29,535 nucleotides of DNA from DASXIW01 sp036497785 (GTDB taxonomy: Bacteria; Pseudomonadota; Alphaproteobacteria; Acetobacterales; Acetobacteraceae). The stretch lies in assembly GCA_036497785.1 (NCBI GenBank), contig DASXIW010000202.1:1-29535 (forward strand), written 5' to 3'. Position numbers and translations under genes: made by a program. Below the pieces are notes generated by a model, which was not told the DNA's origin, searched no databases, and saw only the letters and a program-made list of their open reading frames with translations. Positions 7,547-14,482 of this stretch are shown here, piece by piece (the stretch's first letter is position 1; the number at the start of each line of letters is the position of its first letter).

Positions 7547-9140
7547 GGGGGACGGCGAGGCGTCGCCGGGCACGCGGGTCGTCGAATCCCCGCCGCGGCA
7601 TCAGCCGAAGCCGCCGGACCCGTGCACCATGGTGCTGTTCGGCGCGGGTGGGGACCTGACCAAGCGGCTGGTGATTCCCGCGCTGTACAACCTGTCGCGG
7701 ACCAGGCTGCTGCCGGACAAATTCGCGCTGATCGGCGTGGATATCGCGGCCAAGACGGTGGATCAGTGGCGCGACGATCTGTTTGCCATGATGAAGACAT
7801 TCGTCGGGAATACCTCAAGCGAATTCCGCATCGACGAGATCGACCAGGCTGCCTGGAAGCGGCTGGCCGATCGCATGTCCTATGTGCAGGGCGATCTGAC
7901 CAAGCCGGAGCTGTACGGGAAGCTTGGCACGACAATCGATCAGGTGGCCAGGCAGCACGGCGTTGGTGAGAATTGCCTGTTTTATCTGGCGGTCGCCGAC
8001 CGGTTCTTTGGGCCGGCTGTGGATGCTCTGGGGCAGGCGAAGCTGACCGACGAGAAGCCGCAGGATGGCAAGCCGACGCGCTGGCGGCGGGTGGTGATCG
8101 AGAAGCCGTTCGGCCACAGCCTGGAATCGGCGAAGGCGCTGAACGCGCGCGTGCTGCGCGTGTTGAACGAGAACCAGGTTTTCCGCATCGACCATTTCCT
8201 GGGCAAGGAGACGGTGCAAAACATCATGGCGCTGCGCTTCGCCAATGGGATGTTCGAGCCGATCTGGAACCGCGATCGCATCGACCATGTGCAGATCACG
8301 GCAGCCGAGACGGTGGGCGTGGAGAAGCGCGGCAAATTCTACGAGCAGACCGGCGCGCTGCGCGACATGGTGCCGAACCATCTTTTCCAGCTGCTCGCCA
8401 TGGTGGCGATGGAGCCGCCGGCCAGCTTCGACGCCGACGATATTCGCGCGCGCAAGGCCGATGTGTTCAAGCAAATGCCGAGCCCTGAGCCGGAGGATGC
8501 CGTGCGCGGCCAATATGCCGCAGGGACGGTGCTGGGCAAGCCGTGCAGCGCCTATCGCAACGAGCCGGACGTGGCGGCGGATTCCCCGGTCGAGACTTAT
8601 GTCGCCTTGCGGCTGACCATCGATAATTGGCGCTGGGCAGGCGTCCCGTTCTATCTGCGCACGGGAAAGTATTTGTCCCAGCGCATGACGGAGATTGCCA
8701 TCCAGTTCAAGCAGGCGCCGTTCGCGCCGTTCGAGGATACGCCGGTCCGGAGTCTGCGGCCGAATTTCCTGGTGATTCGGCTACAGCCGGGCGAGGGGAT
8801 TTCGCTGCAATTCGAGGTGAAGCGGCCGGGGCCGGTGGTCGATCTCGCTGCCGTGCGCATGGAGTTTCAGTACAAGGACTGGTTTCCGCCCGAGCCGAAC
8901 GTGGGCTACGAGACCTTGTTGTACGACGTGATGATCGGCGATGCGACGTTGTTTCAACGGGCCGATATGGTGGAAGAGACGTGGCGCGTCGTGCAGCCGG
9001 TTCTGGACGCCTGGGCCGCGGCCAAGCCCGCCAGTTTCCCGAACTATGCGGCCGGCAGCGAAGGGCCGGCGGCGGCCGCCGATTTGCTGAAGCACGACGG
9101 CGATCGCGCCTGGCGCCCCATTATCGTGGATCAGAGCTGA
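7539..9140 (+). CDS. zwf: Glucose-6-phosphate 1-dehydrogenase
   Basis: Oxidises glucose 6-phosphate to 6-phosphogluconolactone, the entry step of the oxidative pentose phosphate (and Entner-Doudoroff) pathway. The 533-residue protein has the nucleotide-binding GAGGDLTKR at 35-43 and the substrate/active-site signature RIDHFLGKE at 216-224. The first 30 residues (rich in Pro, Gly and Glu) extend beyond the usual family start. ATG 7539 overlaps the gnd stop by 8 bases but has only a weak ribosome binding site; ATG 7629 would be right at the conserved core and has none, so translation is probably coupled to gnd. Its stop overlaps the next ATG by one base. Confidence 0.95.
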   Translation: MPEGDGEASPGTRVVESPPRHQPKPPDPCTMVLFGAGGDLTKRLVIPALYNLSRTRLLPDKFALIGVDIAAKTVDQWRDDLFAMMKTFVGNTSSEFRIDEIDQAAWKRLADRMSYVQGDLTKPELYGKLGTTIDQVARQHGVGENCLFYLAVADRFFGPAVDALGQAKLTDEKPQDGKPTRWRRVVIEKPFGHSLESAKALNARVLRVLNENQVFRIDHFLGKETVQNIMALRFANGMFEPIWNRDRIDHVQITAAETVGVEKRGKFYEQTGALRDMVPNHLFQLLAMVAMEPPASFDADDIRARKADVFKQMPSPEPEDAVRGQYAAGTVLGKPCSAYRNEPDVAADSPVETYVALRLTIDNWRWAGVPFYLRTGKYLSQRMTEIAIQFKQAPFAPFEDTPVRSLRPNFLVIRLQPGEGISLQFEVKRPGPVVDLAAVRMEFQYKDWFPPEPNVGYETLLYDVMIGDATLFQRADMVEETWRVVQPVLDAWAAAKPASFPNYAAGSEGPAAAADLLKHDGDRAWRPIIVDQS

Positions 9141-9952
9141 TGAACAAGCGCATCACCCTGCTGCTCGCCGATGTCGATGGCACGCTGGTGACTCAAAATA
9201 AGGAATTGACGAGCGCCGCCTGCGAGGCGGTGCACGATCTGCACCGGGCCGGAATTCGGTTCGCCGTGACCAGCGGGCGGCCGCCGCGCGGCATGAGCAT
9301 GCTGATCGAACCGCTGGCCATCGAAACGCCGATCGCCGGTTTCAACGGTGGCGCCTTCGTCAATCCGGATCTGACGATCATCGAGGAACGCAGCCTGGAC
9401 GGCGAGGTGTGCCGCAAGGCGCTGGCGGCGTTTCCTGCGCATGGGCTGAATGCGTGGCTGTATACCGGCAAGGATTGGTTTGTCACCCGCGCCGATGGCC
9501 CGCATGTGGCCCGTGAGGCGTGGACGGTGAAGTTCGAGGCGACTGTGGTGGAGCGCTTTACCGACGAGCATCTGGACCAGGCGGTGAAGATCGTGGGCGT
9601 ATCCGATGATTTCGCTTCTGTCGAGAACTGCGAGACGGAATTGCAGAAGCAGCTTGGCGAAGGTGCCTCGGTTGCGCGTTCACAGCCCTATTATCTCGAT
9701 ATCACCCACCCCGAGGCGAATAAGGGCGCGGTGGTTCGTGAGCTGTCCAGGCGGTTGCAGATCCCGACTGAAGAAATCGCCACGATCGGCGATTCGCCGA
9801 ATGACGTGCTGATGTTCCGCGCCAGCGGCATGAGCATTGCCATGGGCAATGCCAGCGACCAGGTGAAGGCGCAGGCCCACGCGGTGACCGATTCCAATGA
9901 GCAGGACGGGTTCGCGCATGCGGTCCGGCGGTTTATTCTGGAGGCAAGATGA
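9140..9952 (+). CDS. Cof-type HAD-IIB family phosphatase
   Basis: A 270-residue haloacid dehalogenase-type hydrolase. Motif I DVDGTL has nucleophile Asp11 and acid/base Asp13; motif II is the Ser in FAVTSGRPPRG; motif III/IV is the late Lys (EANKGAV) and GDSPNDVLMF. The large insert between motifs II and III fits the C2B cap of Cof proteins, which dephosphorylate sugar phosphates and similar metabolites. Its position between zwf and pgl, with TGATG and ATGA overlaps on both sides, ties it to pentose phosphate metabolism, perhaps removing overflow or damaged sugar phosphates. The exact substrate cannot be read from the sequence. Confidence 0.9.
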   Translation: MNKRITLLLADVDGTLVTQNKELTSAACEAVHDLHRAGIRFAVTSGRPPRGMSMLIEPLAIETPIAGFNGGAFVNPDLTIIEERSLDGEVCRKALAAFPAHGLNAWLYTGKDWFVTRADGPHVAREAWTVKFEATVVERFTDEHLDQAVKIVGVSDDFASVENCETELQKQLGEGASVARSQPYYLDITHPEANKGAVVRELSRRLQIPTEEIATIGDSPNDVLMFRASGMSIAMGNASDQVKAQAHAVTDSNEQDGFAHAVRRFILEAR

Positions 9953-10683
9953 AACCGGCGAAGGGCGAGCTTCATGTCTTCGACGATGTGACGGCATTGG
10001 CGCGGCATGGGGCGGAGTGGCTGACGGCGCGGGCGGCGGCGAGCGTGGGGCGCTTTGTTGTGGCACTTTCAGGGGGATCGACGCCCAAGCCTCTGTATGA
10101 ATATCTGGCGCAGCCGCCGCTGCGGGAACGGTTTCCCTGGGCGCGGACGGAGTTGGTTCTGGGCGATGAGCGTTTCGTGCCGGAGACCGACCCGGCCAGC
10201 AATCTGCGCATGATCCGGCAGGCCATGCTGGACCATGTGCCGCTTCCGGCGGATCACATGCACGCGGTATCGACCGGCAGCTTTACGCCGGAAGAGGCAG
10301 CTGCGGGCTATGACGCAATGTTGCGTGGGTTGTACGGCGCCGACCAACTGCGACCGGATCGGATGTTGCTTGATGTGTGTTTGCTGGGCCTGGGCGACGA
10401 TGGGCATACTGCCTCGTTGATCCCGGGCGAACCCGTGCTTGCCGAGCGATCGCGCTGGGTGGCGGCGGTCGGGCACGGACGGTCGGAGCCGCGGGTTACG
10501 CTGACCTATCCGGCGCTAGAGAGCAGTGGGGCCGTGGTATTCCTGGTCAGCGGGGATGGCAAACGAGCCATGCTGGATCATGTGCTGTCCGGCGGTGAGG
10601 ACGTGCCGGCCGGGCGATTGCAACCGCAGGGCGAGGTACTCTGGTTCGTCGATCGTGCGGCGGCGGGACGCTGGGCGGCTTGA
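9949..10683 (+). CDS. pgl: 6-phosphogluconolactonase
   Basis: A 244-residue DevB/SOL-type lactonase that hydrolyses 6-phosphogluconolactone, the product of the neighbouring zwf enzyme. It has the sugar-phosphate-binding ALSGGSTPKPLYEYLA (SGGSTPK at 41-47), LGDERFVP in the middle and GLGDDGHTASLIPG from residue 147. Length is normal. The start ATGA overlaps the stop of the HAD gene by four bases. It is the last gene of the operon and is followed by a strong hairpin. Confidence 0.95.
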   Translation: MKPAKGELHVFDDVTALARHGAEWLTARAAASVGRFVVALSGGSTPKPLYEYLAQPPLRERFPWARTELVLGDERFVPETDPASNLRMIRQAMLDHVPLPADHMHAVSTGSFTPEEAAAGYDAMLRGLYGADQLRPDRMLLDVCLLGLGDDGHTASLIPGEPVLAERSRWVAAVGHGRSEPRVTLTYPALESSGAVVFLVSGDGKRAMLDHVLSGGEDVPAGRLQPQGEVLWFVDRAAAGRWAA

Positions 10684-10702
10684 CGCCAGCGGCTAAAAAG
10701 GA

Positions 10703-10727
10703 GCCCGGAACAGCTGGCGTTCCGGGC
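10703..10727 (+). terminator. Hairpin ending the pentose phosphate operon
   Basis: GCCCGGAAC (10703-10711) and GTTCCGGGC (10719-10727) form a perfect 9-bp GC-rich stem with a 7-base loop, 19 bases after the pgl stop. A run of five A lies before it (10695-10699) and TTTT after it (10737-10740). The T run is not directly attached to the stem, so it is not a textbook intrinsic terminator, but position and strength fit an operon end. The rest of the gap to the entericidin gene shows nothing clear. Confidence 0.55.
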
Positions 10728-10869
10728 CCATGTCAGTTTTGTGCCACCCAAGATGCTAGAAAAGGCTTGGAATAAGCAAAGGCCCAGATCACGCCACCGC
10801 TCACGCGGCTCCATCCGGGATGAAGCTACTCAAAACGCCAATGCCGTGAATCGCGCCCTGTAAGCAGGC

Positions 10870-11049
10870 TTAGAGGCCGCTCTTGGCCTTCTCCGCGGTG
10901 TTGGTTACGGCGTTACCGGTCGCGCTGACATCCTTCCCGACGCCGGCGGTAGTGTTGCATGCGCTCAGCGAGGCAGCGGCGCCGGCGAGGAGCAGGATGG
11001 TCGCCAGAATGCCGGCGATGCCGCGACGGAAATGGTGAGACTGGGTCAT
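10870..11049 (-). CDS. Entericidin-family small lipoprotein
   Basis: A 59-residue precursor. Residues 1-30 are a lipoprotein signal peptide (basic HHFRRG, hydrophobic ILATILLLAGAAA) ending in the lipobox LSAC, with Cys31 the predicted lipidation site. The mature part NTTAGVGKDVSATGNAVTNT, followed by AEKAKSGL, fits entericidin A/B proteins, small outer-membrane or periplasm-facing lipoproteins first described as a toxin/antidote pair under stationary-phase control. Only one member is present here. ATG 11049 has GGAG at 11056-11059; an upstream in-frame ATG at 11079 would lengthen the n-region and lacks such a site. An EcfG-type promoter lies upstream (11217-11193), which would fit stress induction. 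Confidence 0.88.
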   Translation of the reverse strand: MTQSHHFRRGIAGILATILLLAGAAASLSACNTTAGVGKDVSATGNAVTNTAEKAKSGL

Positions 11050-11192
11050 TCGAGGCTCCAACATGAAATTATGTGACATGGCTACTGCGCGCTAGAGCAG
11101 GATAGGTGCCGCTCAACGCACCACATCTTCTAGCCATTTGTTTTGGCCGCCAATTTCACGGCTCGGTCATTCCACCTCAAGCCACATTGCCT

Positions 11193-11217
11193 AACGCCAC
11201 GGGTTGCATCTGGTTCC
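11193..11217 (-). promoter_or_regulatory. EcfG-type promoter upstream of the entericidin gene
   Basis: The minus strand reads GGAAC (11217-11213), 16-nt spacer, CGTT (11196-11193), a perfect match to the general-stress consensus. The predicted start near 11186 leaves an untranslated leader of about 135 bases before the entericidin ATG, longer than at the other two sites. The gap 11050-11269 holds no other gene. Confidence 0.65.
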
Positions 11218-11269
11218 CCAGCCCGTATGGAACGTCGACGAGTTTCACCGTACGGCGCATTGAGCCGCT

Positions 11270-11668
11270 TCACCGCCGCGGACGCCGGCGAAGCTGTCCG
11301 ATGACAATCTGCATGAGCGGTTGCAGCATTCCGGCGAGCGTCAGGGCCCGCACGGTCTCGCGCCAGGCATTGTCACGGATCGACTTTGCCTCGCGCTCGG
11401 CGGCACTCGGCCCCCCTCGCGACGCCAGCAGCAGCATGATGATGGCGACGACAATGTCGAACCCGGCGAGGGCAAGGGCCGACCTCAGGCCGTCCCATTG
11501 CGGGGCAAGCCACAGCCACGCGGCGACATGCAGACAGGCCAGCCCCGCGGCTAGGCAGATCGCGCCGATCGCGCCGAGCGCGAGGCGGAGCGCGACCCGC
11601 CGGACGCGCAGGCGCAGGCGTACCCGCTCGGCCTCTAGGGTGGCCTGAGCAAGCCGGAAGGTTCGCAC
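11270..11668 (-). CDS. YqjE-like membrane protein (phage holin-like superfamily)
   Basis: A 132-residue protein with two strong hydrophobic segments (about residues 28-52 and 62-83, the second reading ALALAGFDIVVAIIMLLLAS) flanked by Arg-rich N- and C-termini. Size, layout and gene order next to a DUF883 protein match E. coli YqjE of the putative holin-X/DUF1469 type, whose function is unknown; the holin label reflects topology only. The start is GTG at 11668, three bases after the stop of the upstream gene, so translation is probably coupled. The two genes likely share the EcfG-type promoter at 12003-11978. Confidence 0.75.
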   Translation of the reverse strand: MRTFRLAQATLEAERVRLRLRVRRVALRLALGAIGAICLAAGLACLHVAAWLWLAPQWDGLRSALALAGFDIVVAIIMLLLASRGGPSAAEREAKSIRDNAWRETVRALTLAGMLQPLMQIVIGQLRRRPRR

Positions 11669-11671
11669 CGG

Positions 11672-11941
11672 TCAGCGCAGAATGCGGCCGATAAGGAAGC
11701 CCACGCCTGAGGCGACGAGCAGTGATATCAGCGGCTGGTCACGCACCCGGCTGGATACCGCGCTGGCACCGTCGCGCACCGCGCCTTGGGCATTGTGCAA
11801 TGCGGTCTCGGCCTGTTCGCTCGCCTGTGCCAGCGCCGGGGTGACGCGCTCGGACATCAGCATTTCCACCTTTTCACGCAGCCGGCTGATCTGGGCGGCG
11901 GTATCGGACAGGTCGTCGCGCGGGTCGAAGGTCTTGGGCAT
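11672..11941 (-). CDS. DUF883 (ElaB/YqjD-like) membrane-anchored protein
   Basis: An 89-residue protein with a helical, charged N-terminal part (SQIxxLREKVE-like, then many Ala/Gln) and a single C-terminal membrane anchor LISLLVASGVGFLIGRILR. The Gly-rich GVGFLIGRIL tail is typical of the ElaB/YqjD/DUF883 family. In E. coli these are inner-membrane proteins linked to stationary-phase ribosome binding and are RpoS-controlled. AAGGAG lies just before ATG 11941, and an EcfG-type promoter about 40 bases upstream offers the alphaproteobacterial equivalent of stationary-phase control. Confidence 0.85.
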   Translation of the reverse strand: MPKTFDPRDDLSDTAAQISRLREKVEMLMSERVTPALAQASEQAETALHNAQGAVRDGASAVSSRVRDQPLISLLVASGVGFLIGRILR

Positions 11942-11975
11942 TGCGGCACTCCTTCTGTATGCGGTCGTTCACCCC

Positions 11976-13451
11976 TTAACTGGCGGCCTGTCTGGATGGT
12001 TCCGGCTTCATCACGGATTCGTCCGCCGTGGACAAAGGTGGGGCCACGTCCTCGAGCGATCGCCGCTCGGCGGACACACCAAGCCAGGCCGCCACGCCTG
12101 CTGCCGCCAGCATCATCCCGCCGCCCAGCACATAGCCACCGAAAAGATCGGCGCGCGAGCCGGTATCGATCAGCGCGCCGAAGATGGCGGGACCGGCGAT
12201 GCCGCCAAGACCGGTGCCAAAGGCGTAGAACAGGGCGATGGCGACAGCCCGCATTTCCAGCGGGAAGCTTTCGCCCACGGTAAGATAGGCCGAGCTGGCC
12301 GCCGCGCTGGCGAAGAAGAACACCAAGGTCCAGGCCCAGCTTTGCTGCGTTGCGGTCAGCAGGTTCTGTTCGAACAGCCAGCCGGTGACGATCATCAGCA
12401 GGCCCGCGATGGCATAGGAGCCGACGATCATCGGCTTGCGCCCCAGCGTGTCGAACAACCGACCGAGCAGTAGTGGGCCGAGGAAATTGCCCAGCGCGAA
12501 TGGCAGCATGAACAGACCGACCGAGCCGGGCGCGATGCCGTAGAATTTCGTCAGCAGCAGCGCGTAGGTGAACAACACGGCGTTGTAGCAGAAGGCCTGG
12601 GCGGCCATCAGCGCCACGCCCAGCACGGTTCGCCGCAGATAGGTGGTGAACAAAGCGCGCAGGCCGGCGTCGAACCAGCTATGCACATCCGTGCGCAGTC
12701 GCAGCTTGCCAGCAGGCACCGCCGGCAGTGCCGCCCCGGTCTCCTCGCTGACCAGCGCCTCGATCTGCCGCATGGTGGCCTCGGCCTTGTCGGGCTGCCC
12801 ATGCGTCATGAGCCAGCGCGGGCTTTCCGGGATGAAGCGGCGCAGGAACAGGATGATGAAGCCCAGCGCGCCACCGATCATGAAGGCGGTGCGCCAGCCG
12901 GTCTCGTTATCCATCACGGCGGGGTTCAGCACCACCAGGCTGCCCAGCGCACCAAGTGCCGCGCCCACCCAGAAGCTGCCGTTGATCGCCAGATCCGTGA
13001 AGCCCCGGCGCCGTGCGGGAATCAGCTCCTGGATAGTCGCGTTCACCGCGGCATATTCGCCGCCGATCCCCGCACCGGTGACAAAGCGAAACAGCGCGAA
13101 CGACCAGAAGCTCCAGGACAGGCCGGAGGCGATGGTGGCGAACACGTAGATCAGCAATGTGACGGTGAACAGCTTCTTGCGCCACAGCCGGTCGGTCAGC
13201 CAGCCGAAGAAGATCGACCCGCTGACAGCACCCGTAAGATAGGCGCTGGCGGCGAAGCCGATCTCTCCGCCTGAGAGATGCATGGACGGGCTTTGTGCGA
13301 TGGCTCCCGACAGCGAGCCGACCAACGTGACCTCAAGGCCGTCGAGGATCCAGGTGATGCCAAGGGCGATCACCACCAGCCAGTGAAACCGCGCCCAGGG
13401 CAGGCGGTCCAGCCGCGCAGGGATGTTCGTCTCAAACACTGTTCCGGTCAT
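11976..13451 (-). CDS. MFS transporter (metabolite:H+ symporter / sugar porter-like)
   Basis: A 491-residue major facilitator with about 12 membrane helices. It shows the loop 2-3 motif GWLTDRLWRKKLF, an acidic Asp in helix 1 (ITWILDGLEVTLVG), the helix 4-5 RFVTGAGIGGEYAAVNATIQ, and PESPRWL in the centre, all typical of the sugar-transporter/aromatic-acid-type MFS families. The substrate cannot be assigned; similar proteins carry organic or aromatic acids, nicotinate or sugars. ATG 13451 has GAGGA at 7 bases; the open frame upstream to 13664 has no such site. The gene stands alone and its 3' end carries the promoter of the next operon. Confidence 0.87.
   Translation of the reverse strand: MTGTVFETNIPARLDRLPWARFHWLVVIALGITWILDGLEVTLVGSLSGAIAQSPSMHLSGGEIGFAASAYLTGAVSGSIFFGWLTDRLWRKKLFTVTLLIYVFATIASGLSWSFWSFALFRFVTGAGIGGEYAAVNATIQELIPARRRGFTDLAINGSFWVGAALGALGSLVVLNPAVMDNETGWRTAFMIGGALGFIILFLRRFIPESPRWLMTHGQPDKAEATMRQIEALVSEETGAALPAVPAGKLRLRTDVHSWFDAGLRALFTTYLRRTVLGVALMAAQAFCYNAVLFTYALLLTKFYGIAPGSVGLFMLPFALGNFLGPLLLGRLFDTLGRKPMIVGSYAIAGLLMIVTGWLFEQNLLTATQQSWAWTLVFFFASAAASSAYLTVGESFPLEMRAVAIALFYAFGTGLGGIAGPAIFGALIDTGSRADLFGGYVLGGGMMLAAAGVAAWLGVSAERRSLEDVAPPLSTADESVMKPEPSRQAAS
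11978..12003 (-). promoter_or_regulatory. EcfG-type promoter for the YqjD-YqjE-like operon
   Basis: The minus strand reads GGAAC (12003-11999), 17-nt spacer, AGTT (11981-11978); one base in the -10 element differs from CGTT. It overlaps the last codons of the upstream MFS gene. The predicted start near 11970 gives a short leader with AAGGAG before ATG 11941, an ideal layout. Confidence 0.6.
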
Positions 13452-13495
13452 GCGCGGTCCTCGGCGGTGATGGCCGAACGCTCTGAAAGGACAAT

Positions 13496-13604
13496 GGTTG
13501 CGCGGCAAAGCGATTATGTGCCCCAACACGGAATCATGCCGCGTTACCTCCCATTCCCTATTCGGCTGATGACGAATGGCTGTCCGCCTGTTGGCCGCGC
13601 AACC
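13496..13604. repeat. 11-bp perfect inverted repeat upstream of the MFS gene
   Basis: GGTTGCGCGGC (13496-13506) and GCCGCGCAACC (13594-13604) are exact inverted copies 87 bases apart in the gap between the MFS gene and the Nramp remnant. No transposase and no flanking direct repeat is seen. It may be a decayed small inverted-repeat element or simply chance in GC-rich DNA. The rest of the 13452-13695 gap shows no gene. Confidence 0.5.
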
Positions 13605-13695
13605 GCAGCCTCTCAGCCCAGCCCCCGCGGGACAACCTTCATAGCAGCGACAGCTAGAGCGCACGAATCGCGCTGCCCGGATACCGCAGCGCCTC

Positions 13696-14370
13696 GGCTC
13701 CTATCTGTTCTTCTGGCAGGCGGGCGAGGAAGTGGAGAAGGAGCGAGAGGATCCGAAGGCGATACCGCTGATCGCCAATCCCGCACAGGCGCGTGCGGAA
13801 CTGGGGCGCATTCGAATCGACACCTATCTCGGCATGGCGTTGTCGAATCTCGTCGCACTTTTCATCGTGATCACCACGGCCGCGACCTTGAACGCGCATG
13901 GTGTGACGGACATCCAAACCTCGTCGCAGGCCGCGCAGGCGCTGCGACCGATCGCCGGTTCGTTCGCGTTCGCCGTGTTCGCGATCGGTATCATCGGCAC
14001 GGGTTTGCTGACTCTGCCGGTACTGGCGGGTTCGGCGGCCTACGCGCTTGGCGAGGCGCTGCGTTGGCCGGTGGGGTTCGCGCGCAAGCCGCTGCGCGCC
14101 AAGGCGTTCTACGGAACGATTGCGATGGCGACGGTGGTCGGCGCTTGCATCAACTTCACTGCCATCGATCCCGTCAAGGCGCTGTTCTGGAGCGCCGTGA
14201 TCAACGGCGTCGTTGCCGTTCCCATCATGGTCATGATGATGCTGCTCGCGGTTCGGCGCGACGTGATGGTCGCCTTCCGGCTGGGCTGGTCGCTGAAGTT
14301 CCTTGGCTGGCTGGCGACAATCGTCATGGCGGTCGTTGGATTCAGAATGGTCGCGACCTGGGGCGACTGA
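13696..14370 (+). pseudogene. 5'-truncated Nramp-family divalent metal transporter
   Basis: The frame begins abruptly in the middle of an Nramp protein with SYLFFWQAGEEVE (13699 on), a conserved stretch that in intact homologues lies near the centre, after about 200 residues. It then continues normally through IRIDTYLGMALSNLVALFIV, TGLLTLPVLAGSAAYALGEA and VGACINFTAIDPVKALFWSA to an apparently complete C-terminus. An in-frame TAG at 13642 precedes it, so no longer protein is possible; a GTG at 13732 could start a 212-residue piece, but the first five or so helices with the metal-binding DPGN motif are gone. A broken IS110 element follows directly, so loss of the 5' half probably belongs to the same episode of rearrangement. 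Identity as an Nramp fragment is strong; function is unlikely. Confidence 0.82.
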
Positions 14371-14402
14371 TCCTAGACCAGATGTTCGCCTGAGATAGCG
14401 GC

Positions 14403-14482
14403 GACCCGTCTCACACAGTATGCAGGTTTTCGAGGGTTACGCCGGATGACCGGCGCCGATCCTCATGCATAGGAGACGGGTC
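14403..14482 (+). promoter_or_regulatory. Inverted repeat that can hide the transposase ribosome binding site
   Basis: GACCCGTCTC (14403-14412) is the exact reverse complement of GAGACGGGTC (14473-14482), which lies directly before the transposase ATG and takes up most of its AGGAG ribosome binding site (14471-14475). Inside the 60-base loop a second perfect hairpin occurs, CGCCGG/CCGGCG (14440-14445/14450-14455). In a transcript that reads in from outside, the stem would block translation, a device known from other insertion sequences. The pairing is seen; the regulatory role is inferred. Confidence 0.6.

Noticed and set aside
10753..10863. 36-codon plus-strand ORF (MLEKAWNKQR...) after the operon hairpin
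   Set aside because: No ribosome binding site, biased Arg/Ser composition and location behind a terminator-like hairpin; not enough to support a gene.
11229..11253. Plus-strand GGAAC followed by CGTA, resembling an EcfG promoter
   Set aside because: Spacing of 15 and an incomplete -10; it would read into the 3' end of a minus-strand gene with no plus-strand gene downstream.
11106..11648. 180-codon plus-strand frame over the YqjE-like gene
   Set aside because: Shadow of the minus-strand membrane protein; Arg/Ser/Ala-rich without a domain.
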